This document shows positions 35,147 through 43,945 of a stretch of 64,000 nucleotides of DNA, in pieces (the stretch's first letter is position 1; every line of letters begins with the position of its first letter). The DNA is from Limnohabitans sp. Rim47. Its GTDB lineage: Bacteria > Pseudomonadota > Gammaproteobacteria > Burkholderiales > Burkholderiaceae_C. Under the pieces are notes generated by a model. That model worked only from the letters and a program-made list of their open reading frames with translations, searched no databases and was not told where the DNA came from. A program made the position numbers and the translations under genes. The stretch spans positions 125,181 to 189,180 of the forward strand of contig NZ_FBYA01000001.1 of the NCBI RefSeq assembly GCF_001517545.1. The letters are read 5' to 3'.

Positions 35147-36303
35147 CGGGGCCAGAGCGCCCAGAGCTGCAAAGGCTGCTTCATGCGGCCGGCCAGCTCG
35201 CCCGCTGCGGGGCCGGATCCGGCGTAGTAGTCGGCGCGCACCGCACCCACGATTGCCGTGCCGGTGTCTTGGGCCAACACTAGGCGGTCGAGCGTGGTTT
35301 GTGTGCCGACGGATTTGAGCCAAACGGGTGTGCCATACGGAATGCTGCTGCGGTCCACTGCGATCGAGCGTTCGGCTGTCAGCGGCACACCTTGTGCGCC
35401 CTTGGGGCCGGGCGGCACGGCACCGACCGGCAAGGCTTCTTCCTTGAAAAACACCACGCGCGGGTTTTGCCACAACAAGGTGTTGACGCGTGTCGGGTTG
35501 CGCTCAATCCAGGCCTTGATGCCGGGCCAGGAGGCGTCGCGGATCAGGTTTTGGTCGAGCAGCCAGCGACCAATGCTTTTGTAGGGCTGATCATTTGTTC
35601 CTGCGAAGGCAAGACGCACCATGCGCTGGCGGCCATCGGCTTCGGTCACATTCACCAGCCCCGAGCCCTGAATGTGCAGCACCATCGCGTCAACCGGGTC
35701 GGCCAGATAAACCAGTTCTTTGCCCCGCAGTGCCGCGCGTGCCGCTGGCGTGGTTTCCATCTCTTGCCGGGTGTACCAGGGCTTGCGCTTGTTCAAGTCG
35801 GCGGGGGGGGCATACAGCGGCACCTGGAAGCCGGGTCGCGGCTGGCGCTCGGCATTCAGCACGGGTTCGTAATAAGCGGTCAGCAAGCCTTCGGTTTGTT
35901 GGCTGAGCGATTCCACCCGGTAGGCTTGCAAGTTTTGCCGTATCCAGTTGCGCTGAACGGGTGCCGAGGCACTGGCCAGTTGCCGCACTTGTGGGCACAG
36001 GGCGACCCAGGGTTTGCTTGGGCGCGAACAGCTTTGCAGCCAGGCGGGCCAAGCTTCGTGCAGTGCGTCAGTGTCCAGACCGGGCAGATCCGACCAAGGC
36101 ACCGGCACCCATCGGCTTTTTGCTTGCATGATCGCGGGCGGCAAGGGCCCGGTCTCGCGTGTTTGTGGCGTGGCCGATGGGCTGGCTTGGCCAGGTTCAT
36201 CGCGCACTGGGGCGACCGAGCAGCCGACCAGGCTGCCTACAATCGCAGCCAACGCCCAGCCCGAACGCAGCCGGGTTGTCAAAAGAAACGGAATTGTGCT
36301 CAT
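35143..36303 (-). CDS. mltA: Membrane-bound lytic murein transglycosylase A
   Basis: Outer-membrane lipoprotein that cleaves peptidoglycan glycan strands. 386 residues from the ATG at 36303, with AAGG just upstream and a lipoprotein signal ending in the lipobox SLVGC. The MltA domain (GLLTAYYEPVLNAERQPRPGFQVPLY, VDAMVLHIQGSGLV) is followed by the 3D domain (VGTQTTLDRLVLAQDTGTAIVG, RADYYAGSGPAAGELAGRM) with the catalytic aspartate. A longer frame to 36480 exists but lacks a signal sequence at its start. The start codon overlaps that of a small plus-strand gene. Confidence 0.93.
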   Translation of the reverse strand: MSTIPFLLTTRLRSGWALAAIVGSLVGCSVAPVRDEPGQASPSATPQTRETGPLPPAIMQAKSRWVPVPWSDLPGLDTDALHEAWPAWLQSCSRPSKPWVALCPQVRQLASASAPVQRNWIRQNLQAYRVESLSQQTEGLLTAYYEPVLNAERQPRPGFQVPLYAPPADLNKRKPWYTRQEMETTPAARAALRGKELVYLADPVDAMVLHIQGSGLVNVTEADGRQRMVRLAFAGTNDQPYKSIGRWLLDQNLIRDASWPGIKAWIERNPTRVNTLLWQNPRVVFFKEEALPVGAVPPGPKGAQGVPLTAERSIAVDRSSIPYGTPVWLKSVGTQTTLDRLVLAQDTGTAIVGAVRADYYAGSGPAAGELAGRMKQPLQLWALWPR

Positions 36304-36457
36304 GGCCCTTATTTTGCTGGAAGCCTTGCTGGCCTTGGCGGTCTTCGTCTTGATTGTGTGGTGGACCATGTTTTCGGGTCGATCCAAAGGCGAGTTGCCG
36401 CCGCCCGCAAACCCCGAAACCCCCAAAAACCCCGAGCAGGACGACAAAACGCCTTGA
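36302..36457 (+). CDS. Small single-pass membrane protein, divergent from mltA
   Basis: 51 residues: a hydrophobic N-terminal helix (MALILLEALLALAVFVLIVW) followed by WTMFSGRSKGEL and a proline-rich tail. I have the impression of similar short proteins near this locus in Comamonadaceae but cannot confirm it here. Its ATG (36302-36304) overlaps the mltA ATG on the other strand within one CATG. The ribosome site is weak. Function unknown. Confidence 0.55.
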   Translation: MALILLEALLALAVFVLIVWWTMFSGRSKGELPPPANPETPKNPEQDDKTP

Positions 36458-36476
36458 CCCCGGTCGCCGGCCGTTC

Positions 36477-37043
36477 TCAATCCAGCAGCGTTCCCGCCCC
36501 TTCAAACCGCTGTGCGTAGTAACGGTTGTTCAACTGGTCCACGCGCACGCCAGTGCGGGGGTTGCTGGCATGCACAAAGCGGCCATCGCCGACATAAATG
36601 CCCACATGCGAGTGACGTGCCCCCAGGGTATTGAAAAACACCAGATCGCCGGGTTGCAGGCGTGTGCGGTCAATGGGGCGAGATTTTTGGCCCAGGTCGG
36701 CTGATGTGCCCTTGACCGGCAGCCCCGCCGCTTCGCGGTAAACATGCGAGACCAGCCCGGAACAATCGAAACCGGTGGCAGGGCCTCTGCCGCCCCAGGT
36801 GTAAGGGGTGTCCAGCAAGGACAAGGCAAACAAGGCCAAGTCGTTGCGTTTGGGGTCGTAGGCGGTGTGGCCTGTGACAGGATCGCTCGCCGGCGCTGTG
36901 CTGGGCCATTGCGACGCCGTGGCCGATCGCGGGCCCGGCGATGAGCAACCCGTCAACACCAGTGCCAAGCCCAGCCCTCCCAGCGCGAGGGTGTGCCGCA
37001 CGCCGCACGCCCATCCTGCCCACGAACCTGGCGCTTGGCTCAT
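36477..37043 (-). CDS. NlpC/P60 family lipoprotein (C40 peptidase)
   Basis: 188 residues with a lipoprotein signal (GGLGLALVLTGCS) and an NlpC/P60 domain: catalytic Cys in TGFDCSGLVSHVYR, His in HSHVGIYVGDGRFVHA. Probable D,L-endopeptidase acting on peptidoglycan stem peptides from the outer membrane. The start overlaps the response regulator stop by 4 bp (37043-37040), so translation is coupled to that gene. Confidence 0.93.
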   Translation of the reverse strand: MSQAPGSWAGWACGVRHTLALGGLGLALVLTGCSSPGPRSATASQWPSTAPASDPVTGHTAYDPKRNDLALFALSLLDTPYTWGGRGPATGFDCSGLVSHVYREAAGLPVKGTSADLGQKSRPIDRTRLQPGDLVFFNTLGARHSHVGIYVGDGRFVHASNPRTGVRVDQLNNRYYAQRFEGAGTLLD

Positions 37044-37690
37044 GTCAAGGCCCGCATCAGGTTGGCCAATTCCACGGCCGACTTGACTTCCATCTTGTCG
37101 AACACGCGAGAGCGGTGCACCTCGACCGTGCGCACGCTGATGTCCAGTTGGTCCGCGATCAGCTTGTTGGGCAGGCCTTCGACCACCAGGCGCATCACGT
37201 CGCGTTCGCGGTCGGTCAGTTCGCCCAGGCGCGATTGCAAAAAATTTTGCTGCGTGCGTGCCACCAAGCGCTCTTGCGACAGCAACAAGGCCTGTTCCAC
37301 GCGGTCCACCAGGGCGTTGTCAGAAAACGGTTTTTCGCAAAAGTCAAAAGCCCCGCGCTTGACGCTGTCCACCGCTGTGGGCACGTCGGCGTGCCCGGTC
37401 AGAAAAATCACAGGCCAGGCCTGCGCGAGCCCGTTGGCTTGCAATTGTTCGAACAAGGCCAGTCCGCTCAGGCCCGGCATGCGCACGTCGAGCAGGATGC
37501 ACCCGGCTTGTTGGGGCAATGGCGTGGCATGGGGCACTTGGGCGGCTTGTTGCAGCATGTCCAAAAAGGCTTCGGCGCTGTCGTAAGGCTCGCTCAGCAA
37601 GCGCCGCGTGCGCAGCAACCAGGCCATGCCTTCGCGCACGCCAATGTCGTCGTCAACGATGTAGACCATGCTGTCAAAAGGAAGGTGCAT
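37040..37690 (-). CDS. FixJ/DctR-type response regulator with LuxR helix-turn-helix
   Basis: 216 residues. The receiver domain has YIVDDDIGVREGMAWLLR, the phosphorylated Asp in ILLDVRMPGLSG, FLTGHADVPTAVDSV and the lysine of DFCEKPF. The output domain is a LuxR-type helix-turn-helix (LTDRERDVMRLVVEGLPNKL, IADQLDISVRTVEVHRSRVF). An alternative ATG at 37669 would remove seven residues. It lies 9 bp downstream of its cognate PAS histidine kinase and is coupled to the NlpC/P60 gene. The target promoters are unknown. Confidence 0.93.
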   Translation of the reverse strand: MHLPFDSMVYIVDDDIGVREGMAWLLRTRRLLSEPYDSAEAFLDMLQQAAQVPHATPLPQQAGCILLDVRMPGLSGLALFEQLQANGLAQAWPVIFLTGHADVPTAVDSVKRGAFDFCEKPFSDNALVDRVEQALLLSQERLVARTQQNFLQSRLGELTDRERDVMRLVVEGLPNKLIADQLDISVRTVEVHRSRVFDKMEVKSAVELANLMRALT

Positions 37691-37699
37691 GGGGCGATT

Positions 37700-39784
37700 C
37701 TAGGCGGTGCCTGTGGCGGCATTGCCGTCCGCGGCCGGCAGGGTAAAGCGAAAAACAGTGCCTTTGGGCGCAAGCGGCTCGAAGGCCAAATGCCCCCCGT
37801 GTTGTTCGACCACTGTGCGGCACAGGCTCAAGCCCAAGCCCATGCCTTCGACTTTGGTGGTGAAGAAGGGGTTGAACAACTGGGTTTCGATCTCGGGCGC
37901 GATGCCAGCACCGACATCGGTCACTGCAAATTCGACCCAAGCATTTTCAGGGTTGGACGCGGCGCGTTTGACGTGCAAGACCAGCACCCGATCGCGGCAC
38001 TCCGGCAGGTCCATGGCTTGCATGCCGTTGCGCGCCAAATTGAGCAAAACCTGTTCGACCATGGTGCGGTCGCACCACACCAGGGGCAAGCGTCCCTCCA
38101 CCCGAATGTGCACCCGAACATGCAGTTTGCGTGCTTGCAGACTGACCAGTGGCGATATGGCGTCGAGCAGGGCTTGCGGCGCCACCGCCTCGCGGGCCTG
38201 GTCGCGGCGTCGCACAAAGTCATGCACGCTGTTGATGACACGCCCCGCCCGCTCGGCCTGTTCGGCAATGCGCCGCAACGCCATGTGCACATCGTCTAGG
38301 GTTTGCGGTTCGGCCTGTGGGTCTTTCAGCAGGTTGAGCGAGCCGTTGGCATAGCTCGAAATGGCGGCCAGAGGCTGGTTCAATTCGTGGCTGAGCAATG
38401 ACGCCATCTCGCCCACGGTAGCCAGTCGGGCGGTGGCTTGCAGGCGCTCTTGGCTGGCGCGCGACAGCTCTTCGATGCGGCGCTGCTCGCTGATGTCGAT
38501 CACCGCGCCCATCCAGCCCGTCTGTTCACCTCGCACGCTGATCAGCGGCGCTTCGATGATCAGTACCGGAAAGCGCGTGCCGTCTTGTCGCATGAAGACC
38601 GATTCAAAACCTTCCCGGGGCGGGGCGTTGCCGGCCAGACGAATGGCCTGGCGTTGCTGGTATTCATCCACCATTTCGGGTGGCCAGTAAGGCATCGGGG
38701 CGTTTTGACCGATCAGTGCCTCGGCCTCCCAGCCCACCATTTGGCAAAACGCGGGGTTCACATAAGTGATGTGCCCTTGCAGATCGCGGGCTCTCAAACC
38801 GGTGACCAGCGAGTCTTCCATGGCTTTGCGAAATGCCAGGGCGTCGGCCAGGTCGCGTTCAGCCTTGAGGCGGCGTCGGGCATCTTTGGCCAGCAACACC
38901 ATCACGGTGATCAGCGCGATCGACATGCCCGTGACCAAGGCCGTGAGCACATTGGGGAACAAATCGGGCTCACCCCGCCGCCCGTCCATGCGCAGCAGCA
39001 AGGTGTTGCCAGGCAAGTCAACCAGTTGTTGCGTGGTGAAAATGCGCCGCTCCCGGCGTTGGGTGCCGGCAATGGCCAACCGTGTCCCGTCAGGCTCGAC
39101 AAAAGACAGCTCGTTGCGACGGCCAAATGTGGGCCCCAGCCGTTCCGTCAGCAGCTCTTGCAGGCTGTACGTCACCACCGTGTAGCCCATGAATTCGCCA
39201 GCCTGCGTCACGGGCAAACACAGCTCCATCACCTCCATGCCCAAGCCATCGGCTTGTGGCAAAAAGTAGGTGCTGGAGTAAGCCGGGCCATTCAGGCGCT
39301 TGGCGCGTTGGCAGGCTTGGGCGGCTTCGTTCAGCACCTCGGCGCGTGCGATTCGCTCAAACGCGGGCGCACGCAAGGGCGAGTCGGAAAAAGACAGCAG
39401 CTGCCAATTTTTGTCACGCCATTCCAGACGCAGCCAATCGCGGTTGTCGCGCAACAAAGTTTGGGCTTCGGGCTGCCAAGTGGCGGGCATGTAGTGCCCC
39501 GATTGCAGTGCTTGTAAGGCCTGTACGTGGCGTGACAGGCTGTTGCGCAAGTCGGACACGGCATCGGCGGTGTCGCGTTCCAGCTCGGCTTGCACCTGGC
39601 TGGCCTCATAGCGGCCAGCCAGCCAGACCAGTGTGACCAGCACCGCCAGCACCAAGGCGATCAGGGCTGCCCACAAGGACCTTCGCCCCGAACCCCAGGG
39701 CAGCATTTCATCGAGTTTTGAACGCCAAGGCGACCAGATCTTTTGCCACGCCAAAGCGATGCGAGAGGTGCCTGTTCGTTTCAT
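37700..39784 (-). CDS. PAS-domain sensor histidine kinase (FixL/DctS-like)
   Basis: 694 residues. Transmembrane helix 1 is at about 37-57 and helix 2 at about 285-310, and they enclose a periplasmic sensing domain of some 225 residues. A cytoplasmic PAS domain follows (DLQGHITYVNPAFCQMVGWE to GWMGAVIDISEQRRIEELSR). Then come the HisKA motif LLSHELNQPLAAISSYANGS and HATPase_c (LLNLARNGMQAM, VTDVGAGIAPE, MGLGLSLCRTVVEQHGG). The architecture resembles DctS of dicarboxylate systems, but no dicarboxylate transporter is nearby. The start overlaps the YhdP stop by 4 bp. Confidence 0.92.
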   Translation of the reverse strand: MKRTGTSRIALAWQKIWSPWRSKLDEMLPWGSGRRSLWAALIALVLAVLVTLVWLAGRYEASQVQAELERDTADAVSDLRNSLSRHVQALQALQSGHYMPATWQPEAQTLLRDNRDWLRLEWRDKNWQLLSFSDSPLRAPAFERIARAEVLNEAAQACQRAKRLNGPAYSSTYFLPQADGLGMEVMELCLPVTQAGEFMGYTVVTYSLQELLTERLGPTFGRRNELSFVEPDGTRLAIAGTQRRERRIFTTQQLVDLPGNTLLLRMDGRRGEPDLFPNVLTALVTGMSIALITVMVLLAKDARRRLKAERDLADALAFRKAMEDSLVTGLRARDLQGHITYVNPAFCQMVGWEAEALIGQNAPMPYWPPEMVDEYQQRQAIRLAGNAPPREGFESVFMRQDGTRFPVLIIEAPLISVRGEQTGWMGAVIDISEQRRIEELSRASQERLQATARLATVGEMASLLSHELNQPLAAISSYANGSLNLLKDPQAEPQTLDDVHMALRRIAEQAERAGRVINSVHDFVRRRDQAREAVAPQALLDAISPLVSLQARKLHVRVHIRVEGRLPLVWCDRTMVEQVLLNLARNGMQAMDLPECRDRVLVLHVKRAASNPENAWVEFAVTDVGAGIAPEIETQLFNPFFTTKVEGMGLGLSLCRTVVEQHGGHLAFEPLAPKGTVFRFTLPAADGNAATGTA

Positions 39785-42700
39785 GGTGCGTCAAGGTGGG
39801 GCGATTTTTTGCTGTCCCCGTTGCTGCTGTTCACTTTGGTGACCCGTGGTTCAGCCCAGCTGCCGTCGATCAAGAATTCCTGCGTATTGGCTTTGGCCAA
39901 AGGGTTTTGTAAAAACAGCTGGGCCAAAAACGCGGTCAGACCCACCACCGGGTTGATTGCGATACCGGCGACCAAAGAGGCTGTTCCGGCGTCCAGTGCG
40001 GGCAAAATCACCACCCGCAGCTTTTGGGTTTCATGTGCGATATCGGCCGAGCCATCGAGTTGGACCAGCGCGTTCACGCCCTTGATTTGCATGTTGCGGG
40101 TGTTGGCGATGCCCTGTGTGATGGTGACATCACCGAGCACCGAGTCAAAGGCAAAGCCCTCGTAAAACACGTCACGGAAGTCCAGCAACAAACGACGCGG
40201 CAAGGCTTGCAGGCTCAAAACCCCCAGCAACTTGGCGGCACCTGCATCGGCTTTGAGAAACTGGCCGCGCCCCATCTTGACACTGAACTGCCCGGACATA
40301 CTGGGGTAATGAAGGGCCAAAGGCGAGCCTTGCCAGCGCACCGATCCTTCGAGTTGCCCGGTGCCTCCACGCAAGGCGTCGGGTGTGCCCAAGCGCGTGA
40401 GCAAGGTCCCGGCATCGGAGACATCCAGCTTGAAGTTCATTTCGGTTTTGCGTTGCTGCCCGCCGTCGCCAGCAGTAAGCCAACGCCCCGTGCTGCGCAA
40501 TGTGGCTTCGGGCAAGACGATGTTGAACTTGTTCAGCTGCCATTCGGGTGCGGTTTTGAGGCGTGTTCTTTGCTGCTCGGTATTGATGGCCTCGATTTCG
40601 ATGCGGCCGAGTTTTTTGCCACGCAGCTCCAGCTGTTCGACCACGATGTCCAGTGAGGGCAAATTGACCGGGGGCGCTTCGAGCAGGCCCTCGACCTCGG
40701 CCACGCTGGAGGGTGGCAAGTTCAAGCGCGACAGCCGTGCATAAAGATGACCCAATTGCTCGCTGCCGGGTTGGCGATAGACCACATGTCCGTTGAGCTC
40801 ACGGGCATCGACATTGGTGCGCCACGTCGCCCCTTCGCGAACGGCGCCTGCCACTACTTGGTGCAGGGTGCGGCCATCGGCGGTGATGGTGTTGGCCTGC
40901 AGGCCGATGCGTGTGGGCAAATAGGCTTGCCAAGCGGCTTGGCCTGGGCTGACTTTTTCGGCGTCCGACACCACGTTGGCGGGCAACAAAGCTTGCCATT
41001 CGTCTACAGAAAAATGGTCCAGAGCCACCGAGGCCGAAACGCCTGCGTCGGGCAAAGTTGGCGCTTGCGTGCTCGGCAAGCCTAGGGTCAAGCTGCCGCG
41101 CAAAACGACAGGTGCCGGGCCTGCCAAATCCCGCACATAGTTAGCTGAAGCGATGTTGCCCCATTCCAGCTGAACCTGATCACGCAAACCGCTGCCCGTG
41201 CTTTGCACGCGCATTCGAAGAGACAAAGGGGCGCTGCTGCCTGCGGGCTTGCCCAATGGCGTTGGCAACTTCAATGCCAGACCGTCCAGTTGGCTTTGCA
41301 CAGACAGCTCGGGTTGGCCCTGCCGCCAGCCCAGCTGCGCACTGTAAGCGGTGGCACCGCTGGCGTGTTGCGCCAGTGCGTTGAGCGGCGCCAACTCTTT
41401 GGCTTGGCGCAGGCCTTCAGCGGTGACTTGGCCTTGGGCACGCAGTTGCAGGCCCGTCTCGGGTTTGGCGCCGTTGCTTGTGCCCGCCGTTACAGACAGG
41501 CCGCCTTCAATGCGAACAGGGCCGCCCAGCAAACGCGCTTGCATGCCGGTCAAGGTGAACCCCGATTCTGTAAATTGCAGCGTGCCCTGGGCTTTTTCCA
41601 ACAAAGGGGTTGCGGCCGTCATGCGCAAATCGTTCCCCGCCAGCACGACAAGCCCTTGCACTTTGGTGTCCTGCGGCGTCAGCAGTGGCACGGTCAGTTT
41701 GAACCGGGTTTGCACGTTGCCCGTGGCTTGCGTTTGGCGCAAAGCCCCCGACAGCAGCGCGTCCAAGGGAGACTTCTGCACCAGTGTCAGCACTTGCGTG
41801 GCAGGGCCTTTGTTTTCGGCACTGACGTTCAGTACAGGGTTGTGCGCCATGTCTGCTATGTCGACCTGGCCTGCCGTCAGGCTCAGACCTGTGCGTGCAT
41901 CGCCCACCCGCGCGGAGGCATCGGTCAACTTCATGCCCAGACGGTCAAAGACCAACTGACCTGTCAGCTTGTGCAGGCGAGGCCAGGGCAGGCTTTTCGA
42001 TGGCAGCAGGGCAGCAGGGATGTAATCCAGCTCAATATCCCGCACCCGTCCGGCGAAGCTGAAATCACCTTCTTTGGGATCGGCAAAAGGCATTTTTGCA
42101 AGATCACCCTTGATCTTGACCTGCACGTCTGAATAGACGCCTTTGGCCACGGCATCGCGTACAAATTGACGCACGCCAGCAGGCAGTGTTAAGGGCAGGT
42201 ATCGGTAAGCGCGAGATGCGTTGAGTTGTTTGATTTGACCCTGCAAATCCAGCACACCGGGACCGCCTCCGTCGGATGCCGCATGCCATTGGCCCTGCCA
42301 TTCGCCCTGCACATCTGAATTGCTCAGTTTGAGTTTCCATTCGGGCACTTGCCATTGCTTGGCGTCGCGCTTGAAAACGGCATGCGCCCGCAATGCCTGT
42401 ACACGCACTTCGGCATCTTCCAGAACGCCCGGTAAAAACAGGGCACCGTCAGCGCTCATGTCCACTTCAATGCGGCCCCCATCCTGGTTGAGGTTCAGTT
42501 TGGTTTGCGCGCTTTTTACGCCGGGCCAGCGGGCGCGGGTGTCGGTAGCGGGTCTGGTTTGTGGCGGCAGCGTGAGGCCATTCACGGTGACTTGCGTATC
42601 GAATTTGTCGGGCGATTGCCAGTCGCCTTGCCAGCGCCATTGCAAAGTTTCGACTTGCCCACTGACTTCTTGCTCGTGCAGGCGCTGGCGCAAAGCGTCG

Positions 42701-43920
42701 GGCAAGGGCATGCGCAAACCCACTTCTCGCAGCGCCAACAGGTCCAAATGATCGGCCTGAAGGTGGCCGCGTGCCGTGTTTTTGCCTTGGGGGTAGGTGT
42801 AGGCCAGTGAGAGGTTGCCGCCCGGCCAGGCCAGGCCTTGGTCGCTGGTGAACGTCAGATGTTGGGTGGACACCTCAAAACCGAGCGGGTTGATTTTGGC
42901 CCCTAAACGGCCAGACAACTGCTCGAACGCCAGTGGTGGCGTATCTGTGGTGCCGCTGGTTTTAACCCCTGTCAGTTGGATGTCGGCCAGCCCGCCGACC
43001 CACTGTCCGTTGGTGACATCGTTCCACAAACGCAGGCCACCTTGTCCCTTGGCGATGTTCACGCCCAAAGGGACGTGCTGACTCAATTGCGCCACATCGA
43101 CCTGTGGAAAGTAGGTATAAACCTGGCCCGTCCAGTCGGGCCATGCGCCGGGGTGCATTGACAGCAGGCTGCGTTTGAAACGCCCCATCGTCACGAAGCG
43201 CTGTCCCCATTCATCGGGAGGCGTGGCGTCCAGGCGCACATCGTGGTGCCGAGCAGAATTGCGCAGCAGCAGGTCCACATCACGCAAGGCGAGTGTTGGC
43301 GGTGCTGCAGGGTCATCGGGCAAATCAGACGCTGTTTGGGCTGACGGCGGTGGCAACAAGCCTTTTAAGGGCGCGTTCAGGGCGCGCTCGTGGGTCCATC
43401 GCAGCGTGCCCCCACGCACAATGACTTCGCGCTGCCCAAACAACCAATCGGCCGCGGCACTCTGACCGCCACCGCTCTGCGCCCAATCGAGCCCTGCCAC
43501 GCGCCAGCTGCCATCGGCGTTGAGTCGGATGTCGAGTTCGGGGGCATCCAGTACCAGCTGTTCCAGTTTCAGGCCCAACACCGACCGCACACTGATGGCG
43601 ACCAAGACCTTGGGCAGTCGCAAAGCTGTGTGGCCTTCGGGGTCGAGCAATTCGATCTCGCGCAGCTCGAACGAAGGTGCCCAACCCGTGGACTCGGCTG
43701 AGATGTGGGCTATGCGCACTGGAACCCCGATGCTTTGCTGGGCCAAGCGTTCCAGGGTGGGACGGAAATCGCCAATTCGCGGCACAATCCAAAAATGCAA
43801 GGCGCCCCAGGCCAAGCCCAACAAAATGCCCAGCACCAGTAAGACCCATGCCATGGCCCGCATCAAACGGGACAGCACAAGGGTCAGGCGGGGAAAAGGG
43901 GGCAAAGTGGGCACAAACAT
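39781..43920 (-). CDS. YhdP family AsmA-like protein (TIGR02099 type)
   Basis: Large AsmA-clan protein with one N-terminal transmembrane helix (MAWVLLVLGILLGLAWGALHF) and a long periplasmic beta-rich body. In E. coli, YhdP, TamB and YdbH move phospholipid between the membranes. The start of 1379 residues at 43920 is uncertain, because in-frame ATGs 19-22 codons later also precede the helix. Family features: IGVPVRIAHISAESTGWAPSFELREIELLD near the N-terminus, and the C-terminal AsmA-like part (FKADAGAAKLLGVLSLQALP-like region, GIAINPVVGLTAFLAQLFLQ, ANTQEFLIDGSWAEPRV). It heads the envelope-related run and is divergent from glnE by 25 bp. Confidence 0.9.
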   Translation of the reverse strand: MFVPTLPPFPRLTLVLSRLMRAMAWVLLVLGILLGLAWGALHFWIVPRIGDFRPTLERLAQQSIGVPVRIAHISAESTGWAPSFELREIELLDPEGHTALRLPKVLVAISVRSVLGLKLEQLVLDAPELDIRLNADGSWRVAGLDWAQSGGGQSAAADWLFGQREVIVRGGTLRWTHERALNAPLKGLLPPPSAQTASDLPDDPAAPPTLALRDVDLLLRNSARHHDVRLDATPPDEWGQRFVTMGRFKRSLLSMHPGAWPDWTGQVYTYFPQVDVAQLSQHVPLGVNIAKGQGGLRLWNDVTNGQWVGGLADIQLTGVKTSGTTDTPPLAFEQLSGRLGAKINPLGFEVSTQHLTFTSDQGLAWPGGNLSLAYTYPQGKNTARGHLQADHLDLLALREVGLRMPLPDALRQRLHEQEVSGQVETLQWRWQGDWQSPDKFDTQVTVNGLTLPPQTRPATDTRARWPGVKSAQTKLNLNQDGGRIEVDMSADGALFLPGVLEDAEVRVQALRAHAVFKRDAKQWQVPEWKLKLSNSDVQGEWQGQWHAASDGGGPGVLDLQGQIKQLNASRAYRYLPLTLPAGVRQFVRDAVAKGVYSDVQVKIKGDLAKMPFADPKEGDFSFAGRVRDIELDYIPAALLPSKSLPWPRLHKLTGQLVFDRLGMKLTDASARVGDARTGLSLTAGQVDIADMAHNPVLNVSAENKGPATQVLTLVQKSPLDALLSGALRQTQATGNVQTRFKLTVPLLTPQDTKVQGLVVLAGNDLRMTAATPLLEKAQGTLQFTESGFTLTGMQARLLGGPVRIEGGLSVTAGTSNGAKPETGLQLRAQGQVTAEGLRQAKELAPLNALAQHASGATAYSAQLGWRQGQPELSVQSQLDGLALKLPTPLGKPAGSSAPLSLRMRVQSTGSGLRDQVQLEWGNIASANYVRDLAGPAPVVLRGSLTLGLPSTQAPTLPDAGVSASVALDHFSVDEWQALLPANVVSDAEKVSPGQAAWQAYLPTRIGLQANTITADGRTLHQVVAGAVREGATWRTNVDARELNGHVVYRQPGSEQLGHLYARLSRLNLPPSSVAEVEGLLEAPPVNLPSLDIVVEQLELRGKKLGRIEIEAINTEQQRTRLKTAPEWQLNKFNIVLPEATLRSTGRWLTAGDGGQQRKTEMNFKLDVSDAGTLLTRLGTPDALRGGTGQLEGSVRWQGSPLALHYPSMSGQFSVKMGRGQFLKADAGAAKLLGVLSLQALPRRLLLDFRDVFYEGFAFDSVLGDVTITQGIANTRNMQIKGVNALVQLDGSADIAHETQKLRVVILPALDAGTASLVAGIAINPVVGLTAFLAQLFLQNPLAKANTQEFLIDGSWAEPRVTKVNSSNGDSKKSPHLDAP

Positions 43921-43945
43921 TTGAATCAGAAAGTCAGCAGGAATT

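Noticed and set aside
36304..36480. N-terminal extension of MltA to 36480
   Set aside because: It would move the lipoprotein signal about 60 residues inside the protein; the ATG at 36303 has a ribosome site and a proper signal peptide.
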